A stretch of DNA of 64,000 bases, from NCBI GenBank assembly GCA_945895375.1, contig CAMDEE010000001.1, positions 124,001 to 188,000 on the forward strand, in the 5' to 3' direction. This DNA is from Auritidibacter sp. Marseille-P8566 (GTDB taxonomy: Bacteria; Actinomycetota; Actinomycetes; Actinomycetales; Microbacteriaceae). Positions within the stretch are counted from its first letter, which is position 1; each line of letters begins with the position of its first letter. This document shows positions 9,510-20,238 of the stretch, piece after piece. Position numbers and translations under genes: made by a program. Below the pieces are notes generated by a model that did not search any database, was not told where the DNA came from, and was given only the letters and a program-made list of their open reading frames with translations.

Positions 9510-9532
9510 GACATTAACTAGATACAAAGAAG
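9510..9532 (+). promoter_or_regulatory. Conserved upstream element, copy 1 (CTAGATAC)
   Basis: GACATTAACTAGATACA and the following AGAAG are repeated almost exactly at 10290-10312, in front of the paralogous gene. TAGATA (9519-9524) could be a -10 hexamer. GTGTCA lies 25 bases upstream in both copies. No -35 consensus is clear. Confidence 0.55.
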
Positions 9533-9544
9533 TAAGGGAAGAAC

Positions 9545-10159
9545 ATGAAGATTTCAAAGATCGCCGTAGCGGCTCTATTCGCAGCTGGTTTTGTGACCGT
9601 GCCGACAACATTCGCCTTAGCAGAAACTCGTGACCAGGATGACACCATGGTTATTCAGTGCATAAACGAATACACCGAAGAAGAGGGTTACAAGTGTGTT
9701 GAGACAAATCCGGAAGAGGAACTCTTCATTTACCCGCCTGTTGAGGAAGCCGCCTCTGATTTAGAAACGGCTAATGGCGACGAGTTAGTTCATTCATGTT
9801 GGAAGACAGACGAAGGGGCAGACGTATGCGCAAGAACTGGGCTTGCTCCTGAGCCTCGTAATCCCCAGGTTATCAAGAGTCCGTATGAGGAGTGCTTTGT
9901 AAGCTCGGAAACGGAAGATGGTGGATGGATGGCTTGTCCAGAATCTTCACCGCTGGATGGTGCTGCTGAAGAGCCTGGTGGTGTTCGTTTCTACAAAGAT
10001 GGTCCTGAGGACAGATCACTAAGGATGCTGAGTGGTGTCAGAGAATTAGCTGGAAAGCCTGATCAGACTGCTTCAAACACACTTGCAGCCTTTGGTGTTC
10101 TAGTAGCAGCTCTTGGTGCTCTTGGTATCGGAATTAGCAGACAGAAGGAAGCTAAATAG
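9545..10159 (+). CDS. Acidic exported protein with three cysteine pairs and C-terminal membrane anchor (paralogue 1)
   Basis: Not a family I recognise. The 204-residue protein has a signal peptide (MKISKIAVAALFAAGF..., cleavage probably after ALA near residue 26). A strongly acidic middle follows, with six cysteines in three pairs spaced by 11, 9 and 13 residues. The C-terminus is a hydrophobic helix (about 180-198) plus the basic tail SRQKEAK. It should therefore sit outside the cell, anchored by its C-terminus. No LPxTG sorting motif is seen. The gene after the terminator at 10178 is a paralogue. AAGGGAAG is the ribosome site. A structural or metal-binding surface role is possible but unproven. 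Confidence 0.78.
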   Translation: MKISKIAVAALFAAGFVTVPTTFALAETRDQDDTMVIQCINEYTEEEGYKCVETNPEEELFIYPPVEEAASDLETANGDELVHSCWKTDEGADVCARTGLAPEPRNPQVIKSPYEECFVSSETEDGGWMACPESSPLDGAAEEPGGVRFYKDGPEDRSLRMLSGVRELAGKPDQTASNTLAAFGVLVAALGALGIGISRQKEAK

Positions 10160-10177
10160 CTTCAATAGTTCTTCAAA

Positions 10178-10210
10178 GGGCTCGGCTAACTTAGCCGGGC
10201 CCTTTTGTTT
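10178..10210 (+). terminator. Rho-independent terminator after paralogue 1
   Basis: The stem GGGCTCGGCTAA pairs with TTAGCCGGGCCC (one wobble or mismatch) and is followed by CTTTTGTTT. It separates the two paralogous genes, so each has its own transcript. Confidence 0.85.
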
Positions 10211-10289
10211 CTTGGCGACTAGACCCCCATGAGTGGTTACCAACATATCTAAATACGAGTACCCCTTGTGTCATAAATGCGAAATAATG

Positions 10290-10312
10290 GACATTAACTA
10301 GATACATAGAAG
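10290..10312 (+). promoter_or_regulatory. Conserved upstream element, copy 2 (CTAGATAC)
   Basis: Almost identical to 9510-9532: GACATTAACTAGATACA, then TAGAAG. TAGATA is at 10299-10304, with GTGTCA again 25 bases upstream (10268-10273). The sequence between the two shared blocks differs, so the blocks may be under selection. Confidence 0.55.
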
Positions 10313-10328
10313 TTTCAAGGAGATAACA

Positions 10329-10877
10329 ATGAAGATTTCAAAGGTTCTTATTGCAGCGATGTTCGCTGCTGGATTCCTAACAGTTTCAGCCACCCCTGGC
10401 ATGGCTACAAGTTGCGCAGAGGGTTACACCTCAATTACACGAGAAGACGGCCAATACTCTTGCGAAGCTACTGAGCCTGAACCAAACGTTGAGGACCTAA
10501 AGCCAATCGATTCATGTTGGACGACCGAAGATGGTTCTGAGGTTTGTGCAAGAGGCGCAATGGTTCCAATGCCTGCAACTGTTGAGGACACTCCAGTAGA
10601 GACAGACTGTTCAGTCACAACAGACGAAGAGGGTGTTGACTCAGAAGTTTGTTTCGATGCTGTTCCCTATGGAACCACTTCAGAGGAAGATGACAGTGTT
10701 GCCTACCTAGAAGATGGGCCAGTCGATGACGAATTGATGTTCCAGAGCGGTGTGACCAAGACACTAGCAACACCAGCTGATCCAACTGTTTCGAACGCTG
10801 TTGCAATCTTTGGTGTTCTAGTAGGAGCTCTATGGGCTCTAGTGATCGTCATGAACAGACGTAAAGAAGCTAAGTAA
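10329..10877 (+). CDS. Acidic exported protein with three cysteine pairs and C-terminal membrane anchor (paralogue 2)
   Basis: A 182-residue paralogue of the 9545 protein. It shares the signal-peptide start MKISK, the DSCWTTEDGSEVCARG motif (SCWKTDEGADVCARTG in the other copy), the EDGP stretch, and the C-terminal SNAVAIFGVLVGAL helix with the RRKEAK tail. Its cysteine pairs are spaced by 15, 9 and 13 residues, so the second and third pairs keep exactly the spacing of the other copy. That suggests three disulfide-closed loops. The middle is rich in Glu and Asp. AAGGAG lies just before the ATG. It ends in its own terminator. Function unknown. Confidence 0.78.
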   Translation: MKISKVLIAAMFAAGFLTVSATPGMATSCAEGYTSITREDGQYSCEATEPEPNVEDLKPIDSCWTTEDGSEVCARGAMVPMPATVEDTPVETDCSVTTDEEGVDSEVCFDAVPYGTTSEEDDSVAYLEDGPVDDELMFQSGVTKTLATPADPTVSNAVAIFGVLVGALWALVIVMNRRKEAK

Positions 10878-10890
10878 ATATTGCGAATAA

Positions 10891-10926
10891 GTAACGGGCC
10901 TGACTAAATCTAGTTAGGCCCGTTAC
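10891..10926 (+). terminator. Strong hairpin, probable terminator after paralogue 2
   Basis: The arms GTAACGGGCCTGACTA and TAGTTAGGCCCGTTAC pair with one mismatch around a short loop, followed by TCTTTAG. The U-tract is weak, and the next gene starts 10 bases later. Confidence 0.7.
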
Positions 10927-10936
10927 TCTTTAGTCG

Positions 10937-12193
10937 ATGATAAAAGCGGAAAGCATTCTCAGACAGAGAGGGTTTGTACCTCTCTGGGTGGGTCAAACGG
11001 TAAGTGCCGTAGGTTCACAAATCTCTGGAATTGCCTTGCCTGTCATTGCGGTTACTTTTCTATCAGCTACTGAGCTGCAGATGGGCTTTCTTAACGCAGC
11101 AAATACTTCCGCATTCCTGGTGTTCGGATTACTTGCTGGAGCATTGGTTGATCGTTGGACTAAACGACGAGTAATGATTGTTGCGGACTTAGTTCGAATG
11201 CTCGGTGTTGGCTTTATTCCAATTCTCTGGTTACAAGGTTCTCTAAACATTTACCACCTGATTCTGATTGGCGCGCTACTCAGCATTGCCTCTGTGTTCT
11301 TTGATGTTGCCTACCAAAGTTACATTCCGATTCTTCTTCCCAGGGATTACATCGGTGTTGCTAACTCGCGACTGGAGACCACTGCTCAGATTTCAGGAAT
11401 AGCCGGTCCAAGCATTGTTGGTTGGTTCCTCACATTCCTTAAGGCTCCGCTTGTGTTAGTTGTGGATGCGTTTAGCTATTTAGTTTCAGCCATCGTACTT
11501 CTATTCATTAGGGACAAAGAGGTTCCTAAACCTAAGCAAGATAGAAGACCACTAGTACTTGAAATACGTGAGGGTCTAAGTTTTGTTTGGAATCAAAAAC
11601 TTATCCGAGCAATTTCTTTCACAACTGCAACAAGTAACTTGTTCACCACCATTGCTGGAACTATGTTTGCTATCTATTTCTTCAGGGAAGAGTTCCTCGG
11701 ATTTAGCACGGCTAACTTTGGGCTACTGGCGTCCATTGGAGCAATCGGCGGATTGGCAGGAGCAACAGTTACTCCAAAACTTATAAAGGTAATTGGCGAG
11801 GGGCGCTTAATTGTTGTCTCTGCTATTTGTTTAGGCTCAACACAGTTGCTGATTCCTTTGTCCTGGTACGTACCAAGATCAGTATCTCTTGTGGTTTTGG
11901 GTGCGCAGTTCTTCTTGACATCGTTCCTAGTCCTCACATACAACATCACTCAAGTAACAGCACGACAGAGGGTTTGCCCTGAGCACTTACTTGGTCGAAT
12001 GAATGCCTCAATCAGATTCTTAGTTTGGGGATGCATGCCTATAGGTGCATTAATCTCGGGTGTTCTTGGTAGCTCACTTGGAGCTTTGAACACTATTTGG
12101 ATTGGTGCGGTTCTGGCAGTGTTTAGCGCTGGTTTCGTATTCTTCTCTCCACTTAGGACTACGAGAGATATGCCGCAACGAGTTGCTGACTAG
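10937..12193 (+). CDS. MFS transporter, MFS_3/enterobactin-exporter type
   Basis: A 418-residue, 12-helix transporter. The N-terminal FVPLWVGQTVSAVGSQISGIALP and the loop-2 motif GALVDRWTKRRVMI are typical of the MFS_3 drug or siderophore efflux group. The substrate cannot be predicted. No Shine-Dalgarno precedes the ATG. TACTCT (10924-10929) lies seven bases upstream, so the transcript may be leaderless, starting inside the terminator of the previous gene. The 3' end overlaps the convergent VOC gene by four bases. Confidence 0.88.
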   Translation: MIKAESILRQRGFVPLWVGQTVSAVGSQISGIALPVIAVTFLSATELQMGFLNAANTSAFLVFGLLAGALVDRWTKRRVMIVADLVRMLGVGFIPILWLQGSLNIYHLILIGALLSIASVFFDVAYQSYIPILLPRDYIGVANSRLETTAQISGIAGPSIVGWFLTFLKAPLVLVVDAFSYLVSAIVLLFIRDKEVPKPKQDRRPLVLEIREGLSFVWNQKLIRAISFTTATSNLFTTIAGTMFAIYFFREEFLGFSTANFGLLASIGAIGGLAGATVTPKLIKVIGEGRLIVVSAICLGSTQLLIPLSWYVPRSVSLVVLGAQFFLTSFLVLTYNITQVTARQRVCPEHLLGRMNASIRFLVWGCMPIGALISGVLGSSLGALNTIWIGAVLAVFSAGFVFFSPLRTTRDMPQRVAD

Positions 12194-12570
12194 ATCTTTT
12201 CTCTGCTCATCAAGCCAACTAAGTTGCCTTCTGAGTCTTTGATGAACGCTAGCCATTCATTGCCTGGGGTATCAAACATTCCCTGAGGGTCAGGGAATAC
12301 TATGTGTGGTTCTATTTCAATAGTCACGCCCCTTTCTCTTAGTTCATGTACGGTATTGACTACATTCTCTACCTCTAGGTAGATCATCGATTTAGCGCCT
12401 GTAGGTTCCAGTAGAAGCCTTGTTCCGCCTAAGTCATAGAACAGCATTCCTGGGTTAGGAAATACAACGATTGGTTCTTTCTTCAATAGCTTTGAATAGA
12501 ACTCTTCGGCACGCTCTAAGTCGCTGCAGGCAAGAGAAATCTGTCTAATCTTCATAAAGACAAGATACAC
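12190..12570 (-). CDS. VOC/glyoxalase superfamily protein
   Basis: A 126-residue protein with the two beta-alpha-beta-beta-beta modules of the vicinal oxygen chelate fold. The first starts IRQISLACSDLERAEEFYSKLL, and the second begins near SMIYLEVENVVNTVHEL and ends WLAFIKDSEGNLVGLM. Members include glyoxalase I, ring-cleavage dioxygenases and antibiotic-binding proteins; no specific activity can be assigned. The upstream 26 bp separate it from the divergent MFS gene at 12597, so the two may share a control region. Confidence 0.85.
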   Translation of the reverse strand: MYLVFMKIRQISLACSDLERAEEFYSKLLKKEPIVVFPNPGMLFYDLGGTRLLLEPTGAKSMIYLEVENVVNTVHELRERGVTIEIEPHIVFPDPQGMFDTPGNEWLAFIKDSEGNLVGLMSREKI

Positions 12571-12596
12571 GAGGATTAGGGAAGTAGATTTGTTCC

Positions 12597-13811
12597 GTGC
12601 CTAAAAGTTCCTCGCTGAGATCATTCAAACATCGGAACTTTCGCATACTTTATCCAGCGAACGCCATGTCCAACATTGGCACATGGACCCAAAGAGTTGC
12701 TCAAGACTGGTTGGTTCTAGAGCTAACAAACAACGACGCTGCAATGCTCGGGCTTGTAACAGCCATCCAGTTCTTACCTGCGATGCTTCTTAGCCTTTAC
12801 GGTGGCCTTCTTGCAGATCGTTTCAGCAAGAGAAAACTTCTTATTCTTACCAACACTGGTGCTGGATTAACATCAGTTGTCCTAGGGCTTTTGGTTGTTG
12901 GTGGGATGGTTCAACTCTGGCATGTGTTTGTATTGGCTTTAGCTCTAGGTGTCTTCACTGCTATTGACTCCCCTATTCGAGTTAGCTTCACAAGTGAGCT
13001 CGTCGGTAAGGATGATCTTGCCAACGCAGTTAGCTTGAACTCAGCTAACTTCAACGTTGGAAGATTAGTTGGTCCAGCTCTAAGTGGTTACCTGATCTTC
13101 TTCTATGGAACAGGCCCTTCATTCCTAATCAACACTGTTACGTATGTATTTATGGTGGTCACACTTCTAGTGATTAGGGATAAAGACCTACACATCACAG
13201 TTAAGCCTGCCAAGGACAACAAATTAGCTGAAGCATTTTCATATGTGAGATCCAGGCCTGACTTGATGTTGGTTATGACAACGGTTTTCTTCACGACGAC
13301 CTTTGGGCTTAACTTTCAGATCTTCATTGCCTTGATGGCAACTAAAGAATTCAGTATGGGTCCGGACCAGTTCGGTGCTCTGGGAAGCATCCTGGCTATT
13401 GGTTCATTGTCAGGTGCATTGATCGCAGCTCGTCTTGAGAAGCACAGAACAACTCAAAACATTCTTCGTGGAGCAAGTTTGTTTGGTGTCTTGCTAATAC
13501 TTTCTGCTTATCTACCTAGCCCACTGTTATTTGCAATCATGCTGCCAATTATGGGTGCGACAGCTCTTCTTACTCTTATCTCTGCAAACACATATGTTCA
13601 AGGCAATACCAGTAACGCTCTTCGTGGAAGAGTGATGGGAATCTACTTGATGATCTTTATGGGTGGAACACCTATTGGTTCACCACTGATTGGTTTTGTT
13701 GCTGCTGCAGTCGGTATACGTCTAACTATTGTTTTGTGTGGATTGGTCCTGCTTATAGCAGCACTAATTATTAGAAGAAGATTTAAAGATCTAAAGCCGG
13801 TAACTGTTTAG
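12597..13811 (+). CDS. MFS transporter, DHA/drug-efflux type
   Basis: A 404-residue transporter with 12 predicted helices. The start FKHRNFRILYPANAMSNIGTWTQRVAQDWLVLELT and the loop GGLLADRFSKRKLL are characteristic of the MFS_3 group seen in macrolide or tetracycline efflux relatives, but no substrate can be claimed. It begins with GTG. TAGATT at 12585-12590 ends six bases before it and no ribosome site is close, so a leaderless message is likely. It resembles the MFS gene at 10937 only at family level. The stop abuts the convergent lipoprotein gene. Confidence 0.88.
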   Translation: MPKSSSLRSFKHRNFRILYPANAMSNIGTWTQRVAQDWLVLELTNNDAAMLGLVTAIQFLPAMLLSLYGGLLADRFSKRKLLILTNTGAGLTSVVLGLLVVGGMVQLWHVFVLALALGVFTAIDSPIRVSFTSELVGKDDLANAVSLNSANFNVGRLVGPALSGYLIFFYGTGPSFLINTVTYVFMVVTLLVIRDKDLHITVKPAKDNKLAEAFSYVRSRPDLMLVMTTVFFTTTFGLNFQIFIALMATKEFSMGPDQFGALGSILAIGSLSGALIAARLEKHRTTQNILRGASLFGVLLILSAYLPSPLLFAIMLPIMGATALLTLISANTYVQGNTSNALRGRVMGIYLMIFMGGTPIGSPLIGFVAAAVGIRLTIVLCGLVLLIAALIIRRRFKDLKPVTV

Positions 13812-14444
13812 TTACTCGCTCAATCTTTCAAGTTCTTTATCAACAGCATCCTTTAAGGCCTGCATGTCTTCAGCTGACACAGGACCATACTCAAGTTGTC
13901 TTGTGTTCTTTACATCTTCTGGAGTTGCCTTAACTAGCAAGCCTTCTTTCACTTCGAAGATTGTGTCAGCAAGTCTTGGGCCTTCTTCAAAGTATGAACT
14001 TTGAGTCCAAACAAATGTGCCATCAGCATTCTTCTTCACATAGTGCTCGTAGTCTCCGGTGTTTCCTTGGTTAGCTTCTTCCATCATGGAGATTAGATAG
14101 CCAGGATTACAAGCTGTTGTTTCTAATTCGTATAGAACCTGAGCAGCACCTTTATCGTCGATATAGATTGCGCTGTAATCCATGTAAGCATCATCTTTAG
14201 AGAGTGCAATGATTCTTGAAGGAGTGTTGTTGATGAATCTTTCAACAAGTCCTTCTTCTTGACCCTTGGCACAAGAGTCTTCTGCGATCTTGTAAAACTC
14301 TGTCTCAATCTCAGCTTGTGTTTGCGTGACGGTAGGAGTTGGTGTAGGTGTTGCAGTAGGTTCTGGAGTGCTAGCTGCACAACCTGCCAATACAAAAATT
14401 GATGCGCTAATCGCAAGTACTTTAAATGTGTTTGATGTTCTCAT
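13812..14444 (-). CDS. Unknown lipoprotein
   Basis: A 210-residue protein with a lipobox, FVLAGCAAS (C22), so it should be lipid-anchored outside the membrane. A short Pro/Thr linker (PTATPTPTPTVTQ) follows, then a mixed alpha/beta domain with two further cysteines (in EDSCAKG and TTACNPG) that could form a disulfide. I do not recognise the family. It begins 33 bp after the stop of the small membrane protein gene 14478-14732. CTAGATACA in that gap (14461-14469 on the complement) resembles the elements before 9545 and 10329 and may be an own promoter. Confidence 0.78.
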   Translation of the reverse strand: MRTSNTFKVLAISASIFVLAGCAASTPEPTATPTPTPTVTQTQAEIETEFYKIAEDSCAKGQEEGLVERFINNTPSRIIALSKDDAYMDYSAIYIDDKGAAQVLYELETTACNPGYLISMMEEANQGNTGDYEHYVKKNADGTFVWTQSSYFEEGPRLADTIFEVKEGLLVKATPEDVKNTRQLEYGPVSAEDMQALKDAVDKELERLSE

Positions 14445-14477
14445 TTGGATCCCCGTCTCTTGTATCTAGAATACCTG

Positions 14478-14732
14478 CTACTTCTTGGTTTTTGAGCCCT
14501 CAATAAAGACCAGCACAAGACAGATTCCCAACAGCGCAAGAGAAATCATGCCTAGCATTTGAGTGATTTGGAAAGCAAAGACTGTTAGAACAGCTTGCAC
14601 ACCTACTGAGATGTAGCCAACCAGCTTAGGTAGTTTTCCAACATTGACAAGGATAGACAAAACTAGGGAGGCAACTGCTAAAAGAAGCATGGCCAAGAGC
14701 ATAAAGCCCACGAAGATTGCTAGGGATTCCAT
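14478..14732 (-). CDS. Small membrane protein, unknown
   Basis: An 84-residue protein made almost entirely of three hydrophobic helices (about 3-30, 36-55, 58-78) and ending in the basic tail GSKTKK. No family is recognised. It is followed closely by the lipoprotein gene on the same strand, so the two may be coexpressed. No clear ribosome site precedes the ATG at 14732. Length and composition suggest a structural or regulatory membrane protein, nothing more. Confidence 0.6.
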   Translation of the reverse strand: MESLAIFVGFMLLAMLLLAVASLVLSILVNVGKLPKLVGYISVGVQAVLTVFAFQITQMLGMISLALLGICLVLVFIEGSKTKK

Positions 14733-14847
14733 ACGTTGAGTCTATGCCTGAGGTTTGCGTTTAAGCTATCCCCTGGCTCACTCTGAAGATCTCTCACCCT
14801 AGAAGGTCAATGGTTTGGATTCGTCAATGTCAGATTCCGGCGACAAG

Positions 14848-15069
14848 CTAGAGGTATTTGTTTAGCCAGTCCGGCATGCTTGCATCGTCTATATTCCAAG
14901 TCTCTATGACTTCCTCTTTTTCTACCCAAGTATTTTCGTCTCCGTCAAAAAACTTACGTCTGTTGCATTTGTACTTGACTACTTGGCCGCCTTCAAGCCT
15001 GTATTCGTTCCAAAAATAGTTTTGTTTACCATGGCCACTCCATTCCTGTGTTTTGTAAATCACGCTCAT
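14848..15069 (-). CDS. Small hypothetical protein
   Basis: A 73-residue soluble protein rich in aromatic and charged residues ([20 protein letters not shown], then [16 protein letters not shown]). No family is recognised. A GGGAAGAAGG ribosome-binding stretch lies just before its ATG, which supports translation. The gene stands alone between the small membrane protein and the tRNA-Ala terminator. Its start lies 47 bp after that terminator in the direction of transcription, so it needs its own promoter. Confidence 0.6.
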   Translation of the reverse strand: MSVIYKTQEWSGHGKQNYFWNEYRLEGGQVVKYKCNRRKFFDGDENTWVEKEEVIETWNIDDASMPDWLNKYL

Positions 15070-15116
15070 GGCCTTCTTCCCCTTTCAGAACCAACAATCT
15101 ACTACTTAAAGAGAGA

Positions 15117-15140
15117 AGCCCGGTCATTTCTGACCGGGCT
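15117..15140 (-). terminator. Terminator of the tRNA-Ile/tRNA-Ala transcript
   Basis: AGCCCGGTCA and TGACCGGGCT form a perfect 10-bp stem with a 4-base loop. On the minus strand it is followed by TCTCTCTTT, placing it directly after tRNA-Ala. Confidence 0.88.
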
Positions 15141-15151
15141 TTCCACTTGCG

Positions 15152-15224
15152 TGGAGACTAGGGGGGTCGAACCCCTGACCCCCTGCTTGCAAAGCAGGTG
15201 CTCTACCAACTGAGCTAAGTCCCC
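15152..15224 (-). tRNA. tRNA-Ala (TGC)
   Basis: Full cloverleaf on the minus strand: acceptor GGGGACT pairs with AGTCTCC, the D arm is AGCTCAGTTGGTAGAGC, and the anticodon stem-loop is CCTGCTTTGCAAGCAGG with anticodon TGC. The T arm is AGGGGTTCGACCCCCCT. The 3' CCA is not encoded (CGC follows the discriminator A), so it must be added by the CCA enzyme encoded at 36692. It lies after gyrA and tRNA-Ile, the common actinobacterial arrangement. Confidence 0.97.
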
Positions 15225-15258
15225 ATTCGGAAGGCCACTCTGGTGAGAGAGTACTTCC

Positions 15259-15335
15259 TGGTGGGCCTAGGAGGACTTGAACCTCCGACCTCTTCATTAT
15301 CAGTGAAGCGCTCTAACCACCTGAGCTATAGGCCC
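15259..15335 (-). tRNA. tRNA-Ile (GAT)
   Basis: Cloverleaf on the minus strand. Acceptor GGGCCTA pairs with TAGGCCC, the D arm is AGCTCAGGTGGTTAGAGC, and the anticodon arm CTTCACTGATAATGAAG has anticodon GAT. The T arm is GGAGGTTCAAGTCCTCC. CCA is encoded in the DNA, unlike in the neighbouring tRNA-Ala. Both tRNAs are probably one transcript ended by the hairpin at 15117. Confidence 0.97.
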
Positions 15336-15386
15336 ATAGAACGAACTTAACCTTATCTGATTTGAGGATTTGTCTCAAACTGAGAT

Positions 15387-15752
15387 TTAGTTATTTGTGA
15401 AACCTACTGATACTCCACCTGTAATACGGGCAACTATGTTGAAAATAGCCGCCCAAACGCCTGCCAGGATGGTTCCCACAACAATGGTGAAAAGGGCCAT
15501 GCTGAGGGCTGTAGCAAGCACTGCAGGGAAAGCTACGTCTAATCCGACGAAGTCTTTCAGCAGGGCTGTAGCGCCTAGGGCGTTGAGGATGAAGTACACC
15601 ACTGAAACCGCGATAACTAAGCCGATTCCAACTGCGATGTTGATGACAAAGCCAACCCTCACTGCAGACCAGAAGCTGATCTTTACTAGCTTGAGGTTGA
15701 CAGGTTTGACGCTAGATTCACTGCGTCTTACAGTGCGTGAAAAGATACTCAT
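15387..15752 (-). CDS. DUF3566 membrane protein downstream of gyrA
   Basis: A 121-residue protein with a basic N-terminus and the DUF3566 pattern [24 protein letters not shown]. It has two long hydrophobic helices (about 38-60 and 75-105). Orthologues sit between gyrA and the tRNA-Ile gene across actinobacteria (Rv0007-like), with unknown function; a link to the inner membrane is clear. Its ATG overlaps the gyrA stop (ATGA), so it is translationally coupled to gyrase subunit A. Confidence 0.92.
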   Translation of the reverse strand: MSIFSRTVRRSESSVKPVNLKLVKISFWSAVRVGFVINIAVGIGLVIAVSVVYFILNALGATALLKDFVGLDVAFPAVLATALSMALFTIVVGTILAGVWAAIFNIVARITGGVSVGFTNN

Positions 15753-18271
15753 TCTTGCTCTCCGCTTTCTTCTGAGACAACTTCGACACTAGTGGTTTCT
15801 GCGTCGACGCTCTCTATATTTCTTTCGCTGTTCTTTGCTAATCCTAGGACTGAATCGTCATCATCGAAACGGGCAAAAACAACTCCCATTGTGTCTCTTC
15901 CGCGAGCAGGGACTTCACTCACGGCAGATCTGACCACTTTACCGCTGGATAGGACGATTAGAACTTCGTCATCTTCTTCAACGATTAGTGCACCAACGAT
16001 GTCGCCACGGCGATCTTCTAGCTTGGCTACCTTGATTCCGATACCACCACGGTTTTGTAGACGGTACTGATCAACTGATGTTCTCTTCGCGAAACCACCT
16101 TCAGTTACTACAAATACGAATCCACGGTCAGTGATTACGTCTGCTGATAGTAGGTGATCACCGTCTCGGAAGTTCATACCAATGTTTCCACTGGTGTCTC
16201 TACCCATAGGTCTTAGTGATTCATCGCTTGCAGAGAATCTGATAGACATGCCCTTGCTTGAAACTAGAAGTAGATCATCACTCTGGTTCACAAGCATCGC
16301 TGAAACAACTTCATCGTCCTCGCGAAGCTTGATAGCAATCAAACCACCTGAGCGTGCAGTGTCATAAGCCTCCAGAGATGTCTTCTTAACAAGACCTGAC
16401 TTAGTTGCGATAACTAAGAACTCTGCTTGCTGGTAATCGCGGATGTCTAGTACCTGAGCGATTTTCTCATCAGGCTGCAAAGCTAGAAGGTTAGCTGCGT
16501 GTTGACCCTTTGCATCTCTTCCTGCTTCTTGTAATTCATAAGCCTTGGTTCTATAAACGCGACCCTTGTTTGTGAAGAACAGTAGATAGTGATGAGTTGT
16601 TGTTACAAAGAAGTGTTCAACAACGTCATCTGCTCTAAGGCTTGCACCCTTCACACCCTTACCGCCACGATGCTGTGAACGATAGTTATCGCTCTTAGTG
16701 CGCTTGATGTATCCACCTCGAGTAATGGTGATAACCATTTCTTCTTCAGGGATTAGATCAAGATCAGTAACACCGTCTTCTCCTGGGAGGATCTGAGTTC
16801 TTCTATCATCACCGTGACGCTTAACAACTTCTTCAAGTTCTTCGCTAACAATGGTTCTCTGTCTTTGTGGGTCAGCAATGATTGCCTTGTATTCAACAAT
16901 CAATGCTTCTAGCTCTGCTGCTTCGTCAACGATCTTCTGTCTTTCAAGAGCTGCTAGCTGACGCAACTGCATGTTCAAGATTGCTCTTGCCTGCAGTTCA
17001 TCAATTGAGAGAAGCTTCATCAAACCATCGCGAGCATCATCGGCAGTTGCGCTTGCTCTAATAAGTTTGATTACTTCATCAAGAGCGTCAAGAGCCTTTA
17101 GGTAACCGCGAAGAATGTGTGCACGTTCTTCTGCTTTCTTTAGACGGTAAGTGGTTCTTCTAACGATGACTTCAATTTGGTGAGCGATCCAGTATGTGAT
17201 GAATCCATCTAGGCTCAAAGTTCTTGGAACACCATCAACAAGAGCCAACATGTTTGCGCTGAAGTTTTCTTGCAGTGGAGTGAACTTGTAGAGGTTGTTT
17301 AGAACAACCTGAGCAACTGCATCTTTCTTCAAAACGATTACTAAGCGCTGACCTGTTCGACCAGAAGTCTCATCACGAATATCTGCGATACCGGTTAGTC
17401 TCTGCTCCTTAACTAACTCAGCAATTTTAAGGGCTAGGTTGTCTGGGTTAACTTGGTAAGGAAGTTCTGTTACTACTAAGCAAGTTCTGCCTTGAATCTC
17501 TTCAACGTTAACGATTGCTCGCATGGTGATTGACCCGCGACCAGTTCTGTATGCGTCCTTGATTCCTTGAGAACCAAGAATGGTTGCTGCAGTTGGAAAG
17601 TCTGGCCCCTTGATGCGTTGCATTAGTGCAGCAAGAAGTTCTTCTTGAGTTGCATTTGGGTTAGCTAGGGCCCACTGAGCACCTTCTGCAACTTCGCGAA
17701 GGTTGTGCGGTGGGATGTTGGTTGCCATAGCAACAGCGATACCAATGGATCCGTTGATAAGCAGGTTCGGAATACGGCTAGGAAGAACTGTTGGTTCTTG
17801 AGTTCTACCGTCGTAGTTGTCCTGGAAGTCAACCGTCTCTTCGTCGATGTCTCTAACCATTTCAAGGGCTAGAGGGGCCATGCGACACTCGGTGTATCGA
17901 GGTGCAGCTGCGCCATCGTTACCAGGAGAACCGAAGTTACCCTGTCCATTTACCAGTGGATAGCGCAGGTTCCATTCTTGAACAAGACGTACCAAGGTGT
18001 CATAGATAGCACCATCACCATGAGGGTGATACTGACCCATGACATCTCCAACAACACGAGAGCACTTTGAGAATTGTTTGTCTGGTCTATAGCCACCGTC
18101 ATACATCGCATAAATTACTCTGCGGTGAACTGGCTTTAGACCATCTCTAACATCAGGTAGAGCACGGCCAACAATAACGCTCATTGCATAGTCAAGGTAT
18201 GACCTTTGCATTTCTACGTTTAGATCGATTTGCTCGACTCTGTCGACAATTGGTTCGTTGTTTTCAGTCAT
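15749..18271 (-). CDS. gyrA: DNA gyrase subunit A
   Basis: The 840-residue breakage-reunion subunit. The catalytic tyrosine is Y126 in APRYTECR. The quinolone region reads [10 protein letters not shown], so Gly87 occupies the position of E. coli Ser83, while the acidic residue is kept (D91). The C-terminal half holds the beta-pinwheel repeats with GyrA-box-like [10 protein letters not shown]. It forms the A2B2 gyrase with GyrB, which lies 14 bp upstream in the same operon. The start [18 protein letters not shown] is typical of actinobacteria. DUF3566 follows with overlap. Confidence 0.98.
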   Translation of the reverse strand: MTENNEPIVDRVEQIDLNVEMQRSYLDYAMSVIVGRALPDVRDGLKPVHRRVIYAMYDGGYRPDKQFSKCSRVVGDVMGQYHPHGDGAIYDTLVRLVQEWNLRYPLVNGQGNFGSPGNDGAAAPRYTECRMAPLALEMVRDIDEETVDFQDNYDGRTQEPTVLPSRIPNLLINGSIGIAVAMATNIPPHNLREVAEGAQWALANPNATQEELLAALMQRIKGPDFPTAATILGSQGIKDAYRTGRGSITMRAIVNVEEIQGRTCLVVTELPYQVNPDNLALKIAELVKEQRLTGIADIRDETSGRTGQRLVIVLKKDAVAQVVLNNLYKFTPLQENFSANMLALVDGVPRTLSLDGFITYWIAHQIEVIVRRTTYRLKKAEERAHILRGYLKALDALDEVIKLIRASATADDARDGLMKLLSIDELQARAILNMQLRQLAALERQKIVDEAAELEALIVEYKAIIADPQRQRTIVSEELEEVVKRHGDDRRTQILPGEDGVTDLDLIPEEEMVITITRGGYIKRTKSDNYRSQHRGGKGVKGASLRADDVVEHFFVTTTHHYLLFFTNKGRVYRTKAYELQEAGRDAKGQHAANLLALQPDEKIAQVLDIRDYQQAEFLVIATKSGLVKKTSLEAYDTARSGGLIAIKLREDDEVVSAMLVNQSDDLLLVSSKGMSIRFSASDESLRPMGRDTSGNIGMNFRDGDHLLSADVITDRGFVFVVTEGGFAKRTSVDQYRLQNRGGIGIKVAKLEDRRGDIVGALIVEEDDEVLIVLSSGKVVRSAVSEVPARGRDTMGVVFARFDDDDSVLGLAKNSERNIESVDAETTSVEVVSEESGEQE

Positions 18272-18285
18272 AGTATTTTCTCGCT

Positions 18286-20238
<1,953 letters not shown>

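Noticed and set aside
15240-15400. rRNA operon expected near tRNA-Ile/tRNA-Ala
   Set aside because: No 16S, 23S or 5S sequence is present; the two tRNAs are the usual stand-alone pair after gyrA in actinobacteria.
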